A stretch of DNA of 64,000 nucleotides from Pseudomonadota bacterium (GCA_021787435.1 JAJYLY010000006.1:1-64000); one strand, 5' to 3'. Positions 27,146 through 36,747 are shown, counted from the first letter of the stretch. Notes: a model not told the origin generated them from the sequence alone. Made by a program: numbers and translations.

Positions 27146-27691
27146 ATGCAGATACCATTGCAGATCACCATTCGAGATGTTCCCAAGTCCGATGCGGTGG
27201 AGGAACACATCCGTCAGAAGGTCGAGAAGCTGGATGAATTTTACAGCCACATCATTTCCTGCCGGGTGGTGGTGGAAGCGCCGCACAGGCACAAGCATCA
27301 GGGCAAGCAATACACCCTGCGCATCGATATCAAGGTTCCGGGTCACGAGATCGTGGTCAATCGAGATCACCACGAGGACCTCTATGTTGCGTTGCGCGAC
27401 GGCTTCGACGCCGCAAGGCGACAGCTCGATGAATATGTGCACCGCATGCGGCGCGAGACCAAGACGCATGCGCAGGAATATGCCGGACGCGTGCTGCGTC
27501 TCTCGCGCGAAGAAGGCATAGGCTTCATCGAAGGGCCCGACGGCACGGAGCATTACTTTAGCCGGGAGAACGTGACAAGCCCGAGCTTTGATCAGCTTGC
27601 CGAGGGCGACGAGGTCAGGTTCATCGAGGAGATCGCCGGAGAAGGCGCGCAGGCCAAGCGCATCTCCGTTCGTCACCACGCAGCCGATTGA
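27146..27691 (+). CDS. Ribosome hibernation factor (HPF/RaiA) fused to a cold-shock-like domain
   Basis: About 181 aa. Residues 1-100 are an HPF/YfiA fold (IPLQITIRDVPKSDAVEEHI, later IVVNRDHHEDLYVALRDGF). Residues from about 115 are a small beta-barrel like CspA (GIGFIEGPDGTEHYFSREN, then GDEVRF). It should bind the 30S subunit and slow translation; the second domain could add RNA contact. It is unlike long HPF, whose extra domain is for dimerisation. AAGGAG six bases before the ATG at 27146 sets the start. Confidence 0.85.
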   Translation: MQIPLQITIRDVPKSDAVEEHIRQKVEKLDEFYSHIISCRVVVEAPHRHKHQGKQYTLRIDIKVPGHEIVVNRDHHEDLYVALRDGFDAARRQLDEYVHRMRRETKTHAQEYAGRVLRLSREEGIGFIEGPDGTEHYFSRENVTSPSFDQLAEGDEVRFIEEIAGEGAQAKRISVRHHAAD

Positions 27692-27706
27692 AAGGTATCT
27701 GGTTTT

Positions 27707-28702
27707 TCAGGCTGCCCTTGCACGCAGCTGCCCGCACGCGCCTTCGATTTCCTGCCCTGCCGAATCGCGCAGCCTCGTCAGGATGCCTTTCTGTTTCAGC
27801 GTGCCTACAATGCAGGCCATGCGCGCAGAAGATGGGCGGCGATAGGGCAGGCCGTCAACGGCATTGAACGGGATGAAATTCATGATCGCGTATTTTCCGG
27901 CAAGCAGCCTGGTTATGCGCTCAATCTCTGCATCACTGTCGTTTACCCCCTCGATCAGTGTCCATTGGTATTGCGCCGGATAGTTGGTTGTGCGCGCATA
28001 TGTTTCGCATTGTTCGATCAATTCCTCCACGCCGATCTGCGGCGCGTTGGGCAGCAGTTTTGCGCGGAGCGCAGCGTCGGTTGAATGCAGCGAGAGCGCG
28101 AGCGCGGGTTTGACGGTTTGCGCCGGCAGACGCTCGAATACCCGCAGGTCGCCGACAGTGGAGAGCACCAGGTTCTTGTGCCCGATGTTACCCTGTGTAC
28201 CTAGCACATCGATCGCTTCAAGCACGTTGTCGAGATTGTGCGAGGGCTCGCCCATGCCCATAAACACCACCTTTTCGACTCTGCGGCGGCGGCGCGCGAG
28301 CACCACCTGGGCTACGATCTCGGCGCTGCCCAGTTGGCGCATGAGTCCTTCGCGCCCGCTCATGCAGAACACGCATCCCACCGCACATCCCACTTGTGTG
28401 GACACGCAAAGCCCGCCGCGCGGCAGCAGCACGCTCTCTACCCTCTGGCCGTCGGAGAGCTCGATCAGAAGCCGCGATACCTCGTCATTTTCCGGATATT
28501 CGCGATACAGGTTCGCAAGGCCTTCGAGTTCGGCATCGATTGCCGGCAGTTCGAGGCGCAGCGCCAGCGGGAAGAAGGTTTCTGCCGGGCTGTGCTTGTT
28601 GTCGTACGAGCAGACCTGGCTCCAGCCGCGCAGTAGCCGGTCTTCGTGGCAGGGTTTGGCGCCAAGATCGCGCAGGCGCTGTTGAAGTTGTGAGATGCGC
28701 AT
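27707..28702 (-). CDS. RlmN-type radical SAM rRNA methyltransferase
   Basis: About 331 aa. CAVGCVFC carries the radical SAM cluster (CX3CX2C), preceded by GGLCVSTQVG; MGMGEPSHNLDNV and LALSLHS follow. The C-terminal EGACGQL holds the catalytic cysteine of RlmN/Cfr. The family methylates C2 of A2503 in 23S rRNA and A37 of some tRNAs. It is shorter at the N-terminus than most RlmN, so it may be a paralogue rather than the housekeeping copy. The start at 28700-28702 (MRISQLQQRL) is chosen because the longer frame is unlike the family. Confidence 0.78.
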   Translation of the reverse strand: MRISQLQQRLRDLGAKPCHEDRLLRGWSQVCSYDNKHSPAETFFPLALRLELPAIDAELEGLANLYREYPENDEVSRLLIELSDGQRVESVLLPRGGLCVSTQVGCAVGCVFCMSGREGLMRQLGSAEIVAQVVLARRRRRVEKVVFMGMGEPSHNLDNVLEAIDVLGTQGNIGHKNLVLSTVGDLRVFERLPAQTVKPALALSLHSTDAALRAKLLPNAPQIGVEELIEQCETYARTTNYPAQYQWTLIEGVNDSDAEIERITRLLAGKYAIMNFIPFNAVDGLPYRRPSSARMACIVGTLKQKGILTRLRDSAGQEIEGACGQLRARAA

Positions 28703-28892
28703 CTGTGAAGAAGAAAGAGAATATCGACCCCTCCATTTTAACCCGGGCGGCTCTCCGGCCCTGCGGAAATAATGCTCATGCCTTCTAAGGTGGGTTGATG
28801 GGGCTCCCTTCAGTTTGTTGATGCAAAGGATCACTTCACAATCGGTGCCTTATCGCACAGAATGCACCTTTCAATTTTCCTTTGGAGTTCAC

Positions 28893-29549
28893 ATGGATAT
28901 TTCACACTTCGCACTTTCCAGACATACGTGCAAGGCTTTTGACTCGGCAAGGAAGATTCCTCAGGATCAGGTCGGGCAGATCAAGACACTGCTTCGATTC
29001 GCCCCATCCTCGGTCAATTCCCAGCCATGGCATTTCATCATCGCGTCAAGCGCTGAAGGAAAACAGAGAATCGCCAAGGCGACCCAGTTGGGGGTTTATT
29101 CTGCAAACGCTCAGAAAATACTGAATGCCTCCCATGTGGTCGTTTTCTGTGCCCGCACTGAGCTGGATGATGCCCATATTGCCAGGCTGCTCGCGCAGGA
29201 GGAGGCCGATGGCCGTTTCCCGACGCAGGAAGGCAAGGAGACACAGAACAGGGGGCGCAATTACTACGTGAACCTGCATCGCTTCGAGGGCAAGGACTCG
29301 CAGCACTGGATGGAAAAGCAGGTATACCTTGCTTTGGGCACACTGCTGTTGGGCGCGGCCGCAATGGAAATAGACGCGACGCCCATCGAGGGATTTGATG
29401 CGAAGGTCCTGAACGAGGAGCTCGGGCTAAAAGACAGGGGCATGACAAGCGTGGTGCTTACGGCACTCGGGTACCGAAGCCAGGATGATTTCAATGCGAA
29501 GCTGCCGAAGTCCAGGCTTCCCATGGATGAGGTGATTTCCGAGCTGTGA
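28893..29549 (+). CDS. nfsB: Oxygen-insensitive NAD(P)H nitroreductase (NfsB type)
   Basis: 218 aa, the length of E. coli NfsB. RHTCKAFDSARKI near the start and FAPSSVNSQPWHFIIAS are the FMN-binding signatures; LGTLLLGAAAMEIDATPIEGFD follows later. It reduces nitroaromatics and quinones with NAD(P)H. The ATG at 28893 follows a GGAG seven bases away; a longer frame upstream is not similar. Confidence 0.88.
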   Translation: MDISHFALSRHTCKAFDSARKIPQDQVGQIKTLLRFAPSSVNSQPWHFIIASSAEGKQRIAKATQLGVYSANAQKILNASHVVVFCARTELDDAHIARLLAQEEADGRFPTQEGKETQNRGRNYYVNLHRFEGKDSQHWMEKQVYLALGTLLLGAAAMEIDATPIEGFDAKVLNEELGLKDRGMTSVVLTALGYRSQDDFNAKLPKSRLPMDEVISEL

Positions 29550-29603
29550 TGATGCGCAGGGGATGGCAGGGAACAGCCCTCATGTCGCGCGCCCGCAGCT
29601 TTT

Positions 29604-30596
29604 TCAGCGCAACTCATCGCTGGAGGGCTCGAGGAGGAATGCGAAACGGGATAACAGTGCGTGAGCGATCGGGTTGCGATGGCGGTAATATACCCAGGTC
29701 TCAACTAATTTGCAGCCAAGTTCCTTCTTGAAACGATAACTGGACTCGCCGAACTCGATTTCCCTGAAGCTCTGCTGCGAACATATCTCAAGCGCTTGCA
29801 GGTACAGCGCGAAATAGAGGTCATGCCCGCGGTTCACTGCATAGTCCATTCCCAGATATTTGCCGACAGCCTTGTCGCCCTTGAAGAGCATCTGCGCAAA
29901 CCCGACCAGCTGATCATCCAGGAAGGCTAATACATAGATGCTGAGCCTCGACGTGTTAGAAAAATATTCCGGTGAAAGATATTCGAACTGGATAGAAGAT
30001 CGATTCCTTGTGTTCAGATAAAGCTCGTACACCCGATCGAGATGACTTTCCGGCAGGCCGTCGTGTTGCTCGAAGCGCAGCGCTGAGGATGCCTTCAACT
30101 TGCGCTTAAGGTCGTTGCGTATCTTGTGGCCGTGCAGATTGCCCCAGAAGTCGCCGTCCAGATGCAGCATTGCCACGGGCAATCCGGCCGCACGGACAAA
30201 ACCTCTCGCAGGCAGATCCTTTGCAAAACCCTTGCAGGCCACGATGGCTGCTTTCCGACTCAGCAGCCGATATGCGGTATCCAGCAGTTCGCCGCTGACT
30301 TCTCCATCTATGCGTCCGAGGCCGACGGTCGGGTGACCGATGCAGGCGATACCAAGTTTCGCCCAGCCGAACATGCGTATAAGCCGACTGTTGCCCAGCA
30401 TGGTGTTAAGCCTGAAGTTTGTCACGAAATAGGGAATCACGGCGATGCGCTCCCCCGCGCGCGTCGCCACCAGATAATTCATGGTGAATTCAGGAATGGC
30501 ATGTTGGCATGCGCGATAGAAATCCTCGCCTTCGGGCAGATCCTTCAGGAAGCCACGGGGTGTATCTTCGGTGTCTAGGAGTTCGATCGCATTCAT
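29604..30596 (-). CDS. FemAB/GNAT-type acyltransferase of unknown substrate
   Basis: About 330 aa. Two GNAT-like halves: an N-terminal one with YLVATRAGERIAVIPYF and a C-terminal one with LAFLDDQLVGFAQMLFKGD, then GHDLYFALYLQALEICSQ and FGESSYRFKKELGC, a pattern typical of the peptidogalycan biosynthesis/FemAB-like group (PF04339 type). Start ATG at 30594-30596. The acyl donor and acceptor are not readable from sequence. It is convergent with nfsB. Confidence 0.65.
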   Translation of the reverse strand: MNAIELLDTEDTPRGFLKDLPEGEDFYRACQHAIPEFTMNYLVATRAGERIAVIPYFVTNFRLNTMLGNSRLIRMFGWAKLGIACIGHPTVGLGRIDGEVSGELLDTAYRLLSRKAAIVACKGFAKDLPARGFVRAAGLPVAMLHLDGDFWGNLHGHKIRNDLKRKLKASSALRFEQHDGLPESHLDRVYELYLNTRNRSSIQFEYLSPEYFSNTSRLSIYVLAFLDDQLVGFAQMLFKGDKAVGKYLGMDYAVNRGHDLYFALYLQALEICSQQSFREIEFGESSYRFKKELGCKLVETWVYYRHRNPIAHALLSRFAFLLEPSSDELR

Positions 30597-30696
30597 ACGC
30601 AACGGCTGGGCCGACCAAGATGGCGGCGCTCTTTTATCCTAACATGCTGTGGCTCTGTTCGTTCTGCGCGGCGCCGAAATCGGATACACTTGCATA

Positions 30697-31002
30697 ATGA
30701 AAACCAGATATCTTGTTTACAGCTCGCAAAAACCCGGCCTTCTGCGCAAGGCAGCCGCGATCGTTGCGTTCACCGCCACGGCAGCAATCGCGCTGATGTT
30801 CTCCGCGGTGCTGCTGGCCTTGCTGCTTTGCGCGGGTATCGCGGCTGGCATTTATCTGTGGTGGAAAACGCGCGCGTTGCGCAGGCAGATGCGGGAGATG
30901 CAGGTTGCCGAGATGGAGTCTTGCGCGGTGCAGGAAGACGATGCGGGTGTTGTGATCGAGGGGGAAGCGGTCCGTGTGGATGCAAAAAGAGATACGCCTT
31001 GA
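30697..31002 (+). CDS. Small membrane protein, function unknown
   Basis: About 101 aa. One long hydrophobic region around residues 18-50 (AAAIVAFTATAAIALMFSAV and onward) is followed by a basic stretch (KTRALRRQMREM) and an acidic tail. Likely a single- or double-pass inner-membrane protein. It overlaps the yjbQ start by 23 bp, so the two are co-transcribed. I do not recognise a family. Confidence 0.6.
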   Translation: MKTRYLVYSSQKPGLLRKAAAIVAFTATAAIALMFSAVLLALLLCAGIAAGIYLWWKTRALRRQMREMQVAEMESCAVQEDDAGVVIEGEAVRVDAKRDTP

Positions 31003-31393
31003 TCCTAGGCCGCGCGGCTTTCATCTCGTCACCGATGAACTGCTGCGCGCGTTTCCCGAGCTGCGCAGTTTCAGGGTCGGCATGATGAATCTCTTCATGT
31101 TGCATACCTCTGCTTCGCTTACGATCAACGAAAACGCAGATCCCACGGTGCGCCAGGATTTCGAGAGCCATTTCAACAAGATGGCGCCGGAAGGCGAGCC
31201 CTTTTACGGGCACTTGGACGAAGGCCCGGACGATCTGCCTGCGCACATCAAATCCAGCCTTCTGGGCTGCAGCCTTAACATCCCGGTAGCGGACGGCAGG
31301 TTGAGGCTGGGAGTCTGGCAGGGCATCTATCTCTGTGAGCACAGGAACCACGGCGGCAGCCGCAGCCTGGTTGTGACGGTCACGGGGGAATAG
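30980..31393 (+). CDS. yjbQ: YjbQ-family protein (secondary thiamine-phosphate synthase fold)
   Basis: 137 aa of UPF0047/YjbQ. Conserved features are LFMLHTSASLTINENADP, the GHLDEGPDDLPAHIKSSLLG segment, and the C-terminal LGVWQGIYLCEHRNHGG. Enzymes of this family show weak thiamine-phosphate synthase activity, but the true role is uncertain. The ATG at 30980 is used; a GTG lies two codons upstream. The next gene starts 3 bp downstream. Confidence 0.88.
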   Translation: MQKEIRLDPRPRGFHLVTDELLRAFPELRSFRVGMMNLFMLHTSASLTINENADPTVRQDFESHFNKMAPEGEPFYGHLDEGPDDLPAHIKSSLLGCSLNIPVADGRLRLGVWQGIYLCEHRNHGGSRSLVVTVTGE

Positions 31394-31396
31394 GCG

Positions 31397-32044
31397 ATGG
31401 CTGACTTGAATATGGTGCCCGATGCCCTGCTTTTCATTGCTCCGGGCTGCCCGCACTGTCCGGCAGTCCTTCAGGCGCTTTTGGAGCTGATGAAGGAATC
31501 ATTGATCGGGAAGATGACGGTGGTGAATGTTGCGGTTCACCCGGAACTCGCGGCGGAAAAGGGCGTGCGAACCGCCCCCTGGCTCAAGCTGGGTTCGTTT
31601 GTGCTGACAGGCGCATACAGCGCCGACGAGCTCAGGCAGTGGGCAAAATGGGCGATAAACAGCGATGGTGCTGTGCATTATGTCGGGCATCTTCTGAAAG
31701 AGGGCGGATTCAGGCAGGCGGCTCTGTTCATCGCCGAAGATACGCGGCGTTTAAAGCAACTGCTTGCCGTGGTTGCCGACCCTGCCGCGAACCTTGAGGT
31801 GAGGCTGGGAGTGAGCGCGCTCCTCGAATCCTATGCCGGCAAGGAGGCGTTGCAAAACCTGCTGCCCGATCTTACAAAGCTTGCCCGTCATGCCGATTTC
31901 CGTGTGCGCGCCGACGCGTGCCATCTGCTTGGCCTGACGGGAAGTGCTGCTGCGCGCGCGTCTCTTGCAGCATGCACAAGCGATGAAAACCAGGAGGTGC
32001 GAGAAATTGCACAAGAGGCGCTGGCAAAACTCGAAGGCGCATAG
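31397..32044 (+). CDS. Thioredoxin-fold protein with HEAT-repeat C-terminus
   Basis: 215 aa. Residues 8-80 look like a glutaredoxin/thioredoxin fold with an active-site-like CPHC in IAPGCPHCPAVL and a cis-Pro-like RTAPWLKLG. Residues from about 120 form alpha-helical HEAT-like repeats (LEVRLGVSALLESYAG, FRVRADACHLLGLTG, QEVREIAQEALAKL). It follows yjbQ closely and is likely in its operon. The combination suggests a redox adaptor, but no partner can be named. Confidence 0.7.
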   Translation: MADLNMVPDALLFIAPGCPHCPAVLQALLELMKESLIGKMTVVNVAVHPELAAEKGVRTAPWLKLGSFVLTGAYSADELRQWAKWAINSDGAVHYVGHLLKEGGFRQAALFIAEDTRRLKQLLAVVADPAANLEVRLGVSALLESYAGKEALQNLLPDLTKLARHADFRVRADACHLLGLTGSAAARASLAACTSDENQEVREIAQEALAKLEGA

Positions 32045-32045
32045 A

Positions 32046-33380
32046 TCAGGCAGGCGCTTTTTTGCTGACTGCATTGAGGTAAGCCGCGACCAGCACTGCG
32101 ACCAGCCACAGGCTTGCAATCGCTGCGATCCAGAAGCCCTGTGCGCCGCGCGCAGGGCCCAGAAAGTCCGTGAGCCCAAGCAGCACGCCGCCGCCCAGTC
32201 CGGGGCCCCACAGCAGGATCGCATAGATCAACATGGGCACGACCGATTTCTTGTATCCCCTCAGTGCATTCACCGCTACGGCTTGTAGCGCATCGCCCAG
32301 ATGGTAGAGGGAGACCAGCATGATCAGCGGTATCGCGATTCTCTGCACGTCAGGGTCAGTGGTGTAGAGCGCGGCAATGCGCGGCGCACCGAACCAGAAG
32401 ATGCCGCAAAGAACAAAACCTATTCCCATGCTCAGGCGTATGCCGGCCCATGAGATGCGGCGTGCGTCAGTGTGCTGCCCTGCACCGATGTTTTGCCCCA
32501 CCAGTACTGAGGTCGCATTGCCCAGCGCCAGCGGCACCATGAAGGCGAGTGCCGCGAGGTTGGCCGCGATCTGGTGCGCGGCGGATACCACGGGGCCGAG
32601 CCTTGCAATGAAAAGCGCCATGAAGGTGAATGCAGTCACGTCCGCGATGAAGGTGAAGGCGATGGGCAGGCCCAGCTTCAGAAACTCCCGTATCGCCTGG
32701 ATGTCCGGCAGGGCCAGACGGCGGCTTATGTGAAACTGCCGGTAGTTGTCGTTTTTGAGGCACCAGCTCCATGCCAGCAACGCCATCAGCCAGGCATCCA
32801 CTGCAGTGGCCACCGCGCAGCCCGGGCCGCCCATCTTTTGAAAGCCCATGAGGCCGTACATAAATACCATGTTCAGCGGAATCTTGATGGTAAGAGAGAG
32901 CAAATTGAAAATCATCACCGGGCGCGGGCGGCCGATGCCGGTCGAGAATCCCAGGAATATGCGCAGCGCAAAGGTCGCAGGCACGCCGAAGGCAGATGCA
33001 AGAAGATAGGCGCGCACTTTTGTCTCGACGCCGGGTTCAAGATGGGAGATGCCGATCAGTGGGCCGGGGAAGCATAGCAGCAGAATCGCGATGAATGCTA
33101 GCAACAGCGATATCCACACGCTCTGGTGTATTTCCTGCCCGACATCCGCATGGCGGTTCGAGCCGTATAGATGCGCAATGATCGGAGGGAGTGCGAGTAG
33201 AACGCTGACTAAGGACATCAGCACGGTGGCCAGTATGGATGCGGCTATGCCGATCGAGGCAAGGTCGATCGCGGAAAGTCTGCCTGCCATTGCGGTATCG
33301 ATCACGGCGTTTGCCATCAAGGCGAGCTGTGCGATCAAAACCGGCCAGGCCAGGTGGATGATTTGCTGGGTGCGTTTCAT
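32046..33380 (-). CDS. norM: MATE-family multidrug/sodium antiporter
   Basis: 444 aa with about twelve hydrophobic segments in two repeats of six. The start HLAWPVLIAQLALMANAVIDTAMAG contains the MATE signature region, and the repeat's equivalent is LGLPIAFTFIADVTAFTFMALFIARLG. NorM-type proteins expel cationic drugs in exchange for Na+ or H+. It converges with the thioredoxin-HEAT gene. The substrate is not predictable. Confidence 0.87.
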   Translation of the reverse strand: MKRTQQIIHLAWPVLIAQLALMANAVIDTAMAGRLSAIDLASIGIAASILATVLMSLVSVLLALPPIIAHLYGSNRHADVGQEIHQSVWISLLLAFIAILLLCFPGPLIGISHLEPGVETKVRAYLLASAFGVPATFALRIFLGFSTGIGRPRPVMIFNLLSLTIKIPLNMVFMYGLMGFQKMGGPGCAVATAVDAWLMALLAWSWCLKNDNYRQFHISRRLALPDIQAIREFLKLGLPIAFTFIADVTAFTFMALFIARLGPVVSAAHQIAANLAALAFMVPLALGNATSVLVGQNIGAGQHTDARRISWAGIRLSMGIGFVLCGIFWFGAPRIAALYTTDPDVQRIAIPLIMLVSLYHLGDALQAVAVNALRGYKKSVVPMLIYAILLWGPGLGGGVLLGLTDFLGPARGAQGFWIAAIASLWLVAVLVAAYLNAVSKKAPA

Positions 33381-33443
33381 GATTTTTTGGCGAGGACGAT
33401 CATCATATCAGGCCAGCGCTTTCCACCGTGTTAAACTTGTCTT

Positions 33444-34154
33444 ATGTATGATCCTGACGATATGAACGAACTGCAGGACGTCGAGCAGTTGCTGGACGGC
33501 GCAATCGAGGCGATCGAAAAAAGTCGCGCCGGGCGGGTGTTTGGCGAAATCGGCCCGATGCAGCTGGCTGATGCGCTGCGCGCGTTGATCCAGCAATTCG
33601 AGGAAATCGATGCGAAAGTTATTCCTGCCTATAACAACGGGCTGGGCGAGCAGGCGCTCACGCTTGCTGCGGAACTCGCCGCTTTGGCAGAACATCTGGA
33701 ATTGCCCGAGGCCCAGGCCGATCTCGAAAAAGTGTCAGTGGGCATTGCGCTTTGGGTGGCCAGACATGAGGGCGAGATCAGCGAGCTGGAATTTGTAGTG
33801 AATGGTTTTGCAGCAAGTGCGAATATCACTGCCTCGGAGGAAACGCTGCGCACGCTGTTTCATGCGATGAAGGCGGTGCTGGAACACGCAGCGCCTTCCA
33901 TCAGGACGGATTCCGATCAGACCAACCCGCATCGTCCCTGGCGCATGTTGAATTTCAACTTCGCGATCGTCGCGACCCGCACCCAGGATGAGCAACTGAT
34001 GCATGAAGCCTTCGACACGCTGGGTCGTAATCTGCCTCAGGATGCGCCGGGCTTTTTCGAGGAAGGGCTTAGGCAATCCGGGAAGTCGGTGTACGGCCCC
34101 AAGATCAGGAAGTTGATGCAGGAATATTTCACGCGCTGGGCCGTGCGCCACTAG
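33444..34154 (+). CDS. Conserved helical protein of unknown function
   Basis: 236 aa, mostly alpha-helical and acidic, no signal peptide or transmembrane segment. It contains a patch LVVNG-like (LEFVVNGFAASANITA) and a C-terminal FFEEGLRQSGKSVYGPKIRKLMQEYF. I do not recognise a family. It ends by overlapping the hopJ stop by 4 bp. A second ATG at 33462 is an alternative start. Confidence 0.6.
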   Translation: MYDPDDMNELQDVEQLLDGAIEAIEKSRAGRVFGEIGPMQLADALRALIQQFEEIDAKVIPAYNNGLGEQALTLAAELAALAEHLELPEAQADLEKVSVGIALWVARHEGEISELEFVVNGFAASANITASEETLRTLFHAMKAVLEHAAPSIRTDSDQTNPHRPWRMLNFNFAIVATRTQDEQLMHEAFDTLGRNLPQDAPGFFEEGLRQSGKSVYGPKIRKLMQEYFTRWAVRH

Positions 34155-34495
34155 TCCGATTTCAGGGAAAGCGCATTGCCCTGGAATGCGATACCTTCCC
34201 ATCCTGTCTTGATGAAGTTGCGGATGTTCTGGTGGTTCGTTCCTTCAGGATGCTTCAGCACATCGTCACGGTAATAGGCGCCGAAGCAGTGCAGCGTCTG
34301 TTCCCTGGTCAGTCCGTGCAGGCTCGCGAACGAGAAAACCTTGCATGAACCGTTGTTCTGCCCTGCTTCGTTCTGCAATTCCCCATTGCGGAATACGGTC
34401 GGGATGAATTCATAATTCGCGTCGATCACCGCGATAATGTCGCTGAATGCGATGCTCTCGGGTGTTGCTATTAGTCTTTGCAGGAATTGTTTCAT
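34151..34495 (-). CDS. HopJ-type small protein
   Basis: About 114 aa. FSDIIAVIDANYEFIPTVFRNG and LHCFGAYYRDDVLKHPEGTNHQNIRNFI fit the HopJ (HopPmaJ) type III effector family. Despite the name, these are widespread chromosomal proteins in many bacteria and no secretion system is present here, so an effector role is unlikely. The ATG at 34493-34495 is preferred over an upstream TTG. Confidence 0.8.
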   Translation of the reverse strand: MKQFLQRLIATPESIAFSDIIAVIDANYEFIPTVFRNGELQNEAGQNNGSCKVFSFASLHGLTREQTLHCFGAYYRDDVLKHPEGTNHQNIRNFIKTGWEGIAFQGNALSLKSD

Positions 34496-34543
34496 GAACG
34501 GCAAGCGATTGAGTGAAAATTGCAGTATACCGCGTGCAGCTCT

Positions 34544-34725
34544 TCATTTCCTGAATATCCAGAGCATGACAGGCAGCAGCAGGGAAGCAATCAGGCTGGT
34601 CGTGAATGGAAAAAAGAAGGTGAAACCTTTCGCCGCATATAGATGTCGCCGGGCAGATGTCCGATGCACAGCCTGAAAAGCCAAATCCACACAATCCCGA
34701 TCAGGATGAAGATGAGAAAACACAG
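34544..34725 (-). pseudogene. DUF2905 membrane protein remnant (frameshifted, no start)
   Basis: On the minus strand the first part reads LIGIVWIWLFRLCIGHLPGDI and, after a one-base shift in an A run, the second reads KGFTFFFPFTTSLIASLLL and ends WIFRK-stop. Joined, this is the typical DUF2905 protein of about 65 aa. The frame breaks near 34626 (one A missing in cgaaagg) and there is no start codon because the upstream frame is closed by a stop. The gene is dead or has a sequencing error. Confidence 0.65.
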
Positions 34726-34816
34726 GGGTCAAGTCTGGAAATGTAGCATTCCCTATACCTGACCTTTGATTTTCCCCTGTCTTAACGCCTTTCGTGCATT
34801 TCGTGGACGCAAGGTT

Positions 34817-36073
34817 TTAGCGGCGCATGGAGTCGAAGAACTCGGCGTTGTTTTTGGTCGCCTTGATCTTGCCAAGCAGAAACTCCATCGCTTCGAGCTC
34901 GTCCATAGGATAGAGCAGCTTGCGCAACAGCCAGATTCTTTGCAGCACGTCGGGCTTGATCAGCAGCTCTTCCTTGCGCGTGCCAGAACGGTTGATGTTG
35001 ATCGCAGGATAGATGCGTTTCTCGGCCATGCGCCGGTCGAGGTGGATTTCCATGTTGCCGGTACCCTTGAATTCCTCGTAGATCACGTCATCCATGCGCG
35101 ATCCGGTATCGACCAGCGCGGTTGCGATGATGGTCAGTGAGCCGCCTTCTTCGATGTTGCGCGCCGCGCCGAAGAAGCGCTTGGGGCGGTGCAGCGCATT
35201 GGCGTCCACGCCGCCGGTCAGCACTTTGCCGGAAGAGGGGATCACGGTGTTATAGGCGCGGGCAAGCCGTGTGATGGAGTCTAGCAGGATCACCACGTCC
35301 TTCTTGTGTTCGACCAGGCGCTTTGCCTTTTCCAGCACCATTTCAGCAACCTGAACGTGGCGGCTCGCAGGTTCATCGAAGGTGGAGGCGACCACTTCGC
35401 CGCGCACCGTGCGCGTCATTTCAGTCACCTCCTCGGGACGCTCGTCGATCAGCAGCACGATCAGCGTGGCATCCGGATTGTTCGACGAGATCGAGTGCGC
35501 GATGTGCTGCAGCATCACGGTCTTGCCCGACTTGGGCGAGGCGACCAAGAGGCCGCGCTGTCCCTTGCCTATCGGGGCGATGATGTCGATGATGCGCCCG
35601 GTGATGTTTTCTTCGGCGCGTATGTCGCGCTCCAGGATCAACGCCTCGGTCGGGAACAGCGGGGTCAGGTTCTCGAACAGGATCTTGTTCTTCGCATTTT
35701 CGGGCGGTTCGCCGTTGACCTTGTCCACCTTGACCAGCGCGACATAACGTTCGCCGTCCTTGGGTGTGCGTATCTCGCCTTCTATCGAATCTCCGGTATG
35801 CAGATTGAAGCGGCGTATCTGGCTTGGGCTGACATAGATGTCATCCGGGCCTGCCAGATAGGAAGTGTCAGGCGAGCGCAAAAAGCCGAAGCCGTCCGGC
35901 AATATCTCAAGCGTGCCGTCGCCGTATATGCTTTCACCTTTCTTCGCATGGCTTTTCAGCAATGCGAACATCAGGTCCTGCTTGCGCATTCGGTTGGCGT
36001 TTTCGATTTGATTGGCCGCAGCCATTTCAACGAGTTCAGTGATATGTTTGGTTTTTATGTCGGATAAATGCAT
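34817..36073 (-). CDS. rho: Transcription termination factor Rho
   Basis: 418 aa, standard length. The N-terminal RNA-binding region includes [29 protein letters not shown] (cold-shock-like site), and the helicase part has Walker A ASPKSGKT and Walker [15 protein letters not shown], then the Q- and R-loops ([21 protein letters not shown]). It is a hexameric helicase that ends unprotected transcripts. trxA is 120 bp upstream in the same direction, as in many proteobacteria, so the pair may be co-transcribed. Confidence 0.97.
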   Translation of the reverse strand: MHLSDIKTKHITELVEMAAANQIENANRMRKQDLMFALLKSHAKKGESIYGDGTLEILPDGFGFLRSPDTSYLAGPDDIYVSPSQIRRFNLHTGDSIEGEIRTPKDGERYVALVKVDKVNGEPPENAKNKILFENLTPLFPTEALILERDIRAEENITGRIIDIIAPIGKGQRGLLVASPKSGKTVMLQHIAHSISSNNPDATLIVLLIDERPEEVTEMTRTVRGEVVASTFDEPASRHVQVAEMVLEKAKRLVEHKKDVVILLDSITRLARAYNTVIPSSGKVLTGGVDANALHRPKRFFGAARNIEEGGSLTIIATALVDTGSRMDDVIYEEFKGTGNMEIHLDRRMAEKRIYPAININRSGTRKEELLIKPDVLQRIWLLRKLLYPMDELEAMEFLLGKIKATKNNAEFFDSMRR

Positions 36074-36193
36074 GTTAATGCGCGAGGTTTGATTGATGAT
36101 GGAAGTGAGGATGGAGCAGGTGTGGGGTTGGCCACCCGCATGGCCTATGCGAAAAGCCTCTTGTCGGACTATGCGGGTGCGAGAATAAACGCT

Positions 36194-36520
36194 TTAGATG
36201 TGGCTGTCAATAAATGCGGTCAATTGGGACTTTGACAGTGCGCCAACCTTGGTGGCTTCGATATTGCCGTTTTTGAACAGCATCAGCGTGGGGATGCCGC
36301 GCACGCCGAACTTCTGCGGGGTTTGCTGGTTTTCGTCCACGTTCAGTTTTGCCACGGTCAGGCGGCCTGCATATTCCTTGGCGACTTCGTCCAGGATGGG
36401 GGCGATCATGCGGCAGGGTCCGCACCACTCGGCCCAGTAGTCAACCAGCACGGGAAGGGTGGCCTGGGTGACGTCGGCATCGAAAGTGGCATCGGTTACG
36501 TAATGAATGTGTTCGCTCAT
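36194..36520 (-). CDS. trxA: Thioredoxin 1
   Basis: 108 aa. Active site WCGPC in [14 protein letters not shown], cis-proline in [10 protein letters not shown] and buried aspartate region VLVDYWA. Length and motifs match TrxA. It is the general disulfide reductant and electron donor for ribonucleotide reductase and others. ATG at 36518-36520; rho follows downstream. Confidence 0.95.
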   Translation of the reverse strand: MSEHIHYVTDATFDADVTQATLPVLVDYWAEWCGPCRMIAPILDEVAKEYAGRLTVAKLNVDENQQTPQKFGVRGIPTLMLFKNGNIEATKVGALSKSQLTAFIDSHI

Positions 36521-36747
36521 GGTTGAATCTCGCTATCAATTAAGAGTGGTTCGAAAAGGCTGTAATGGTTGAAGTCATGCCCGTGCATCGTATCTAAAAA
36601 AATGCGTGCTGTGAAGTGCGGCATGTGTCGTGCGTTTAACTCGAAGCGCGATTGCAGCCTGCCGGAGCTTGCAGGACGGGGGTGTTGCAACTGTTTCTGC
36701 ATGCGCGGAATTCTCGCTGAAATGCGGTTTTTAGGCAAATCTGAAAA

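Noticed and set aside
34151..34495. HopJ-like gene as evidence of a type III secretion system
   Set aside because: The family is common in bacteria without such systems and no secretion genes are present.
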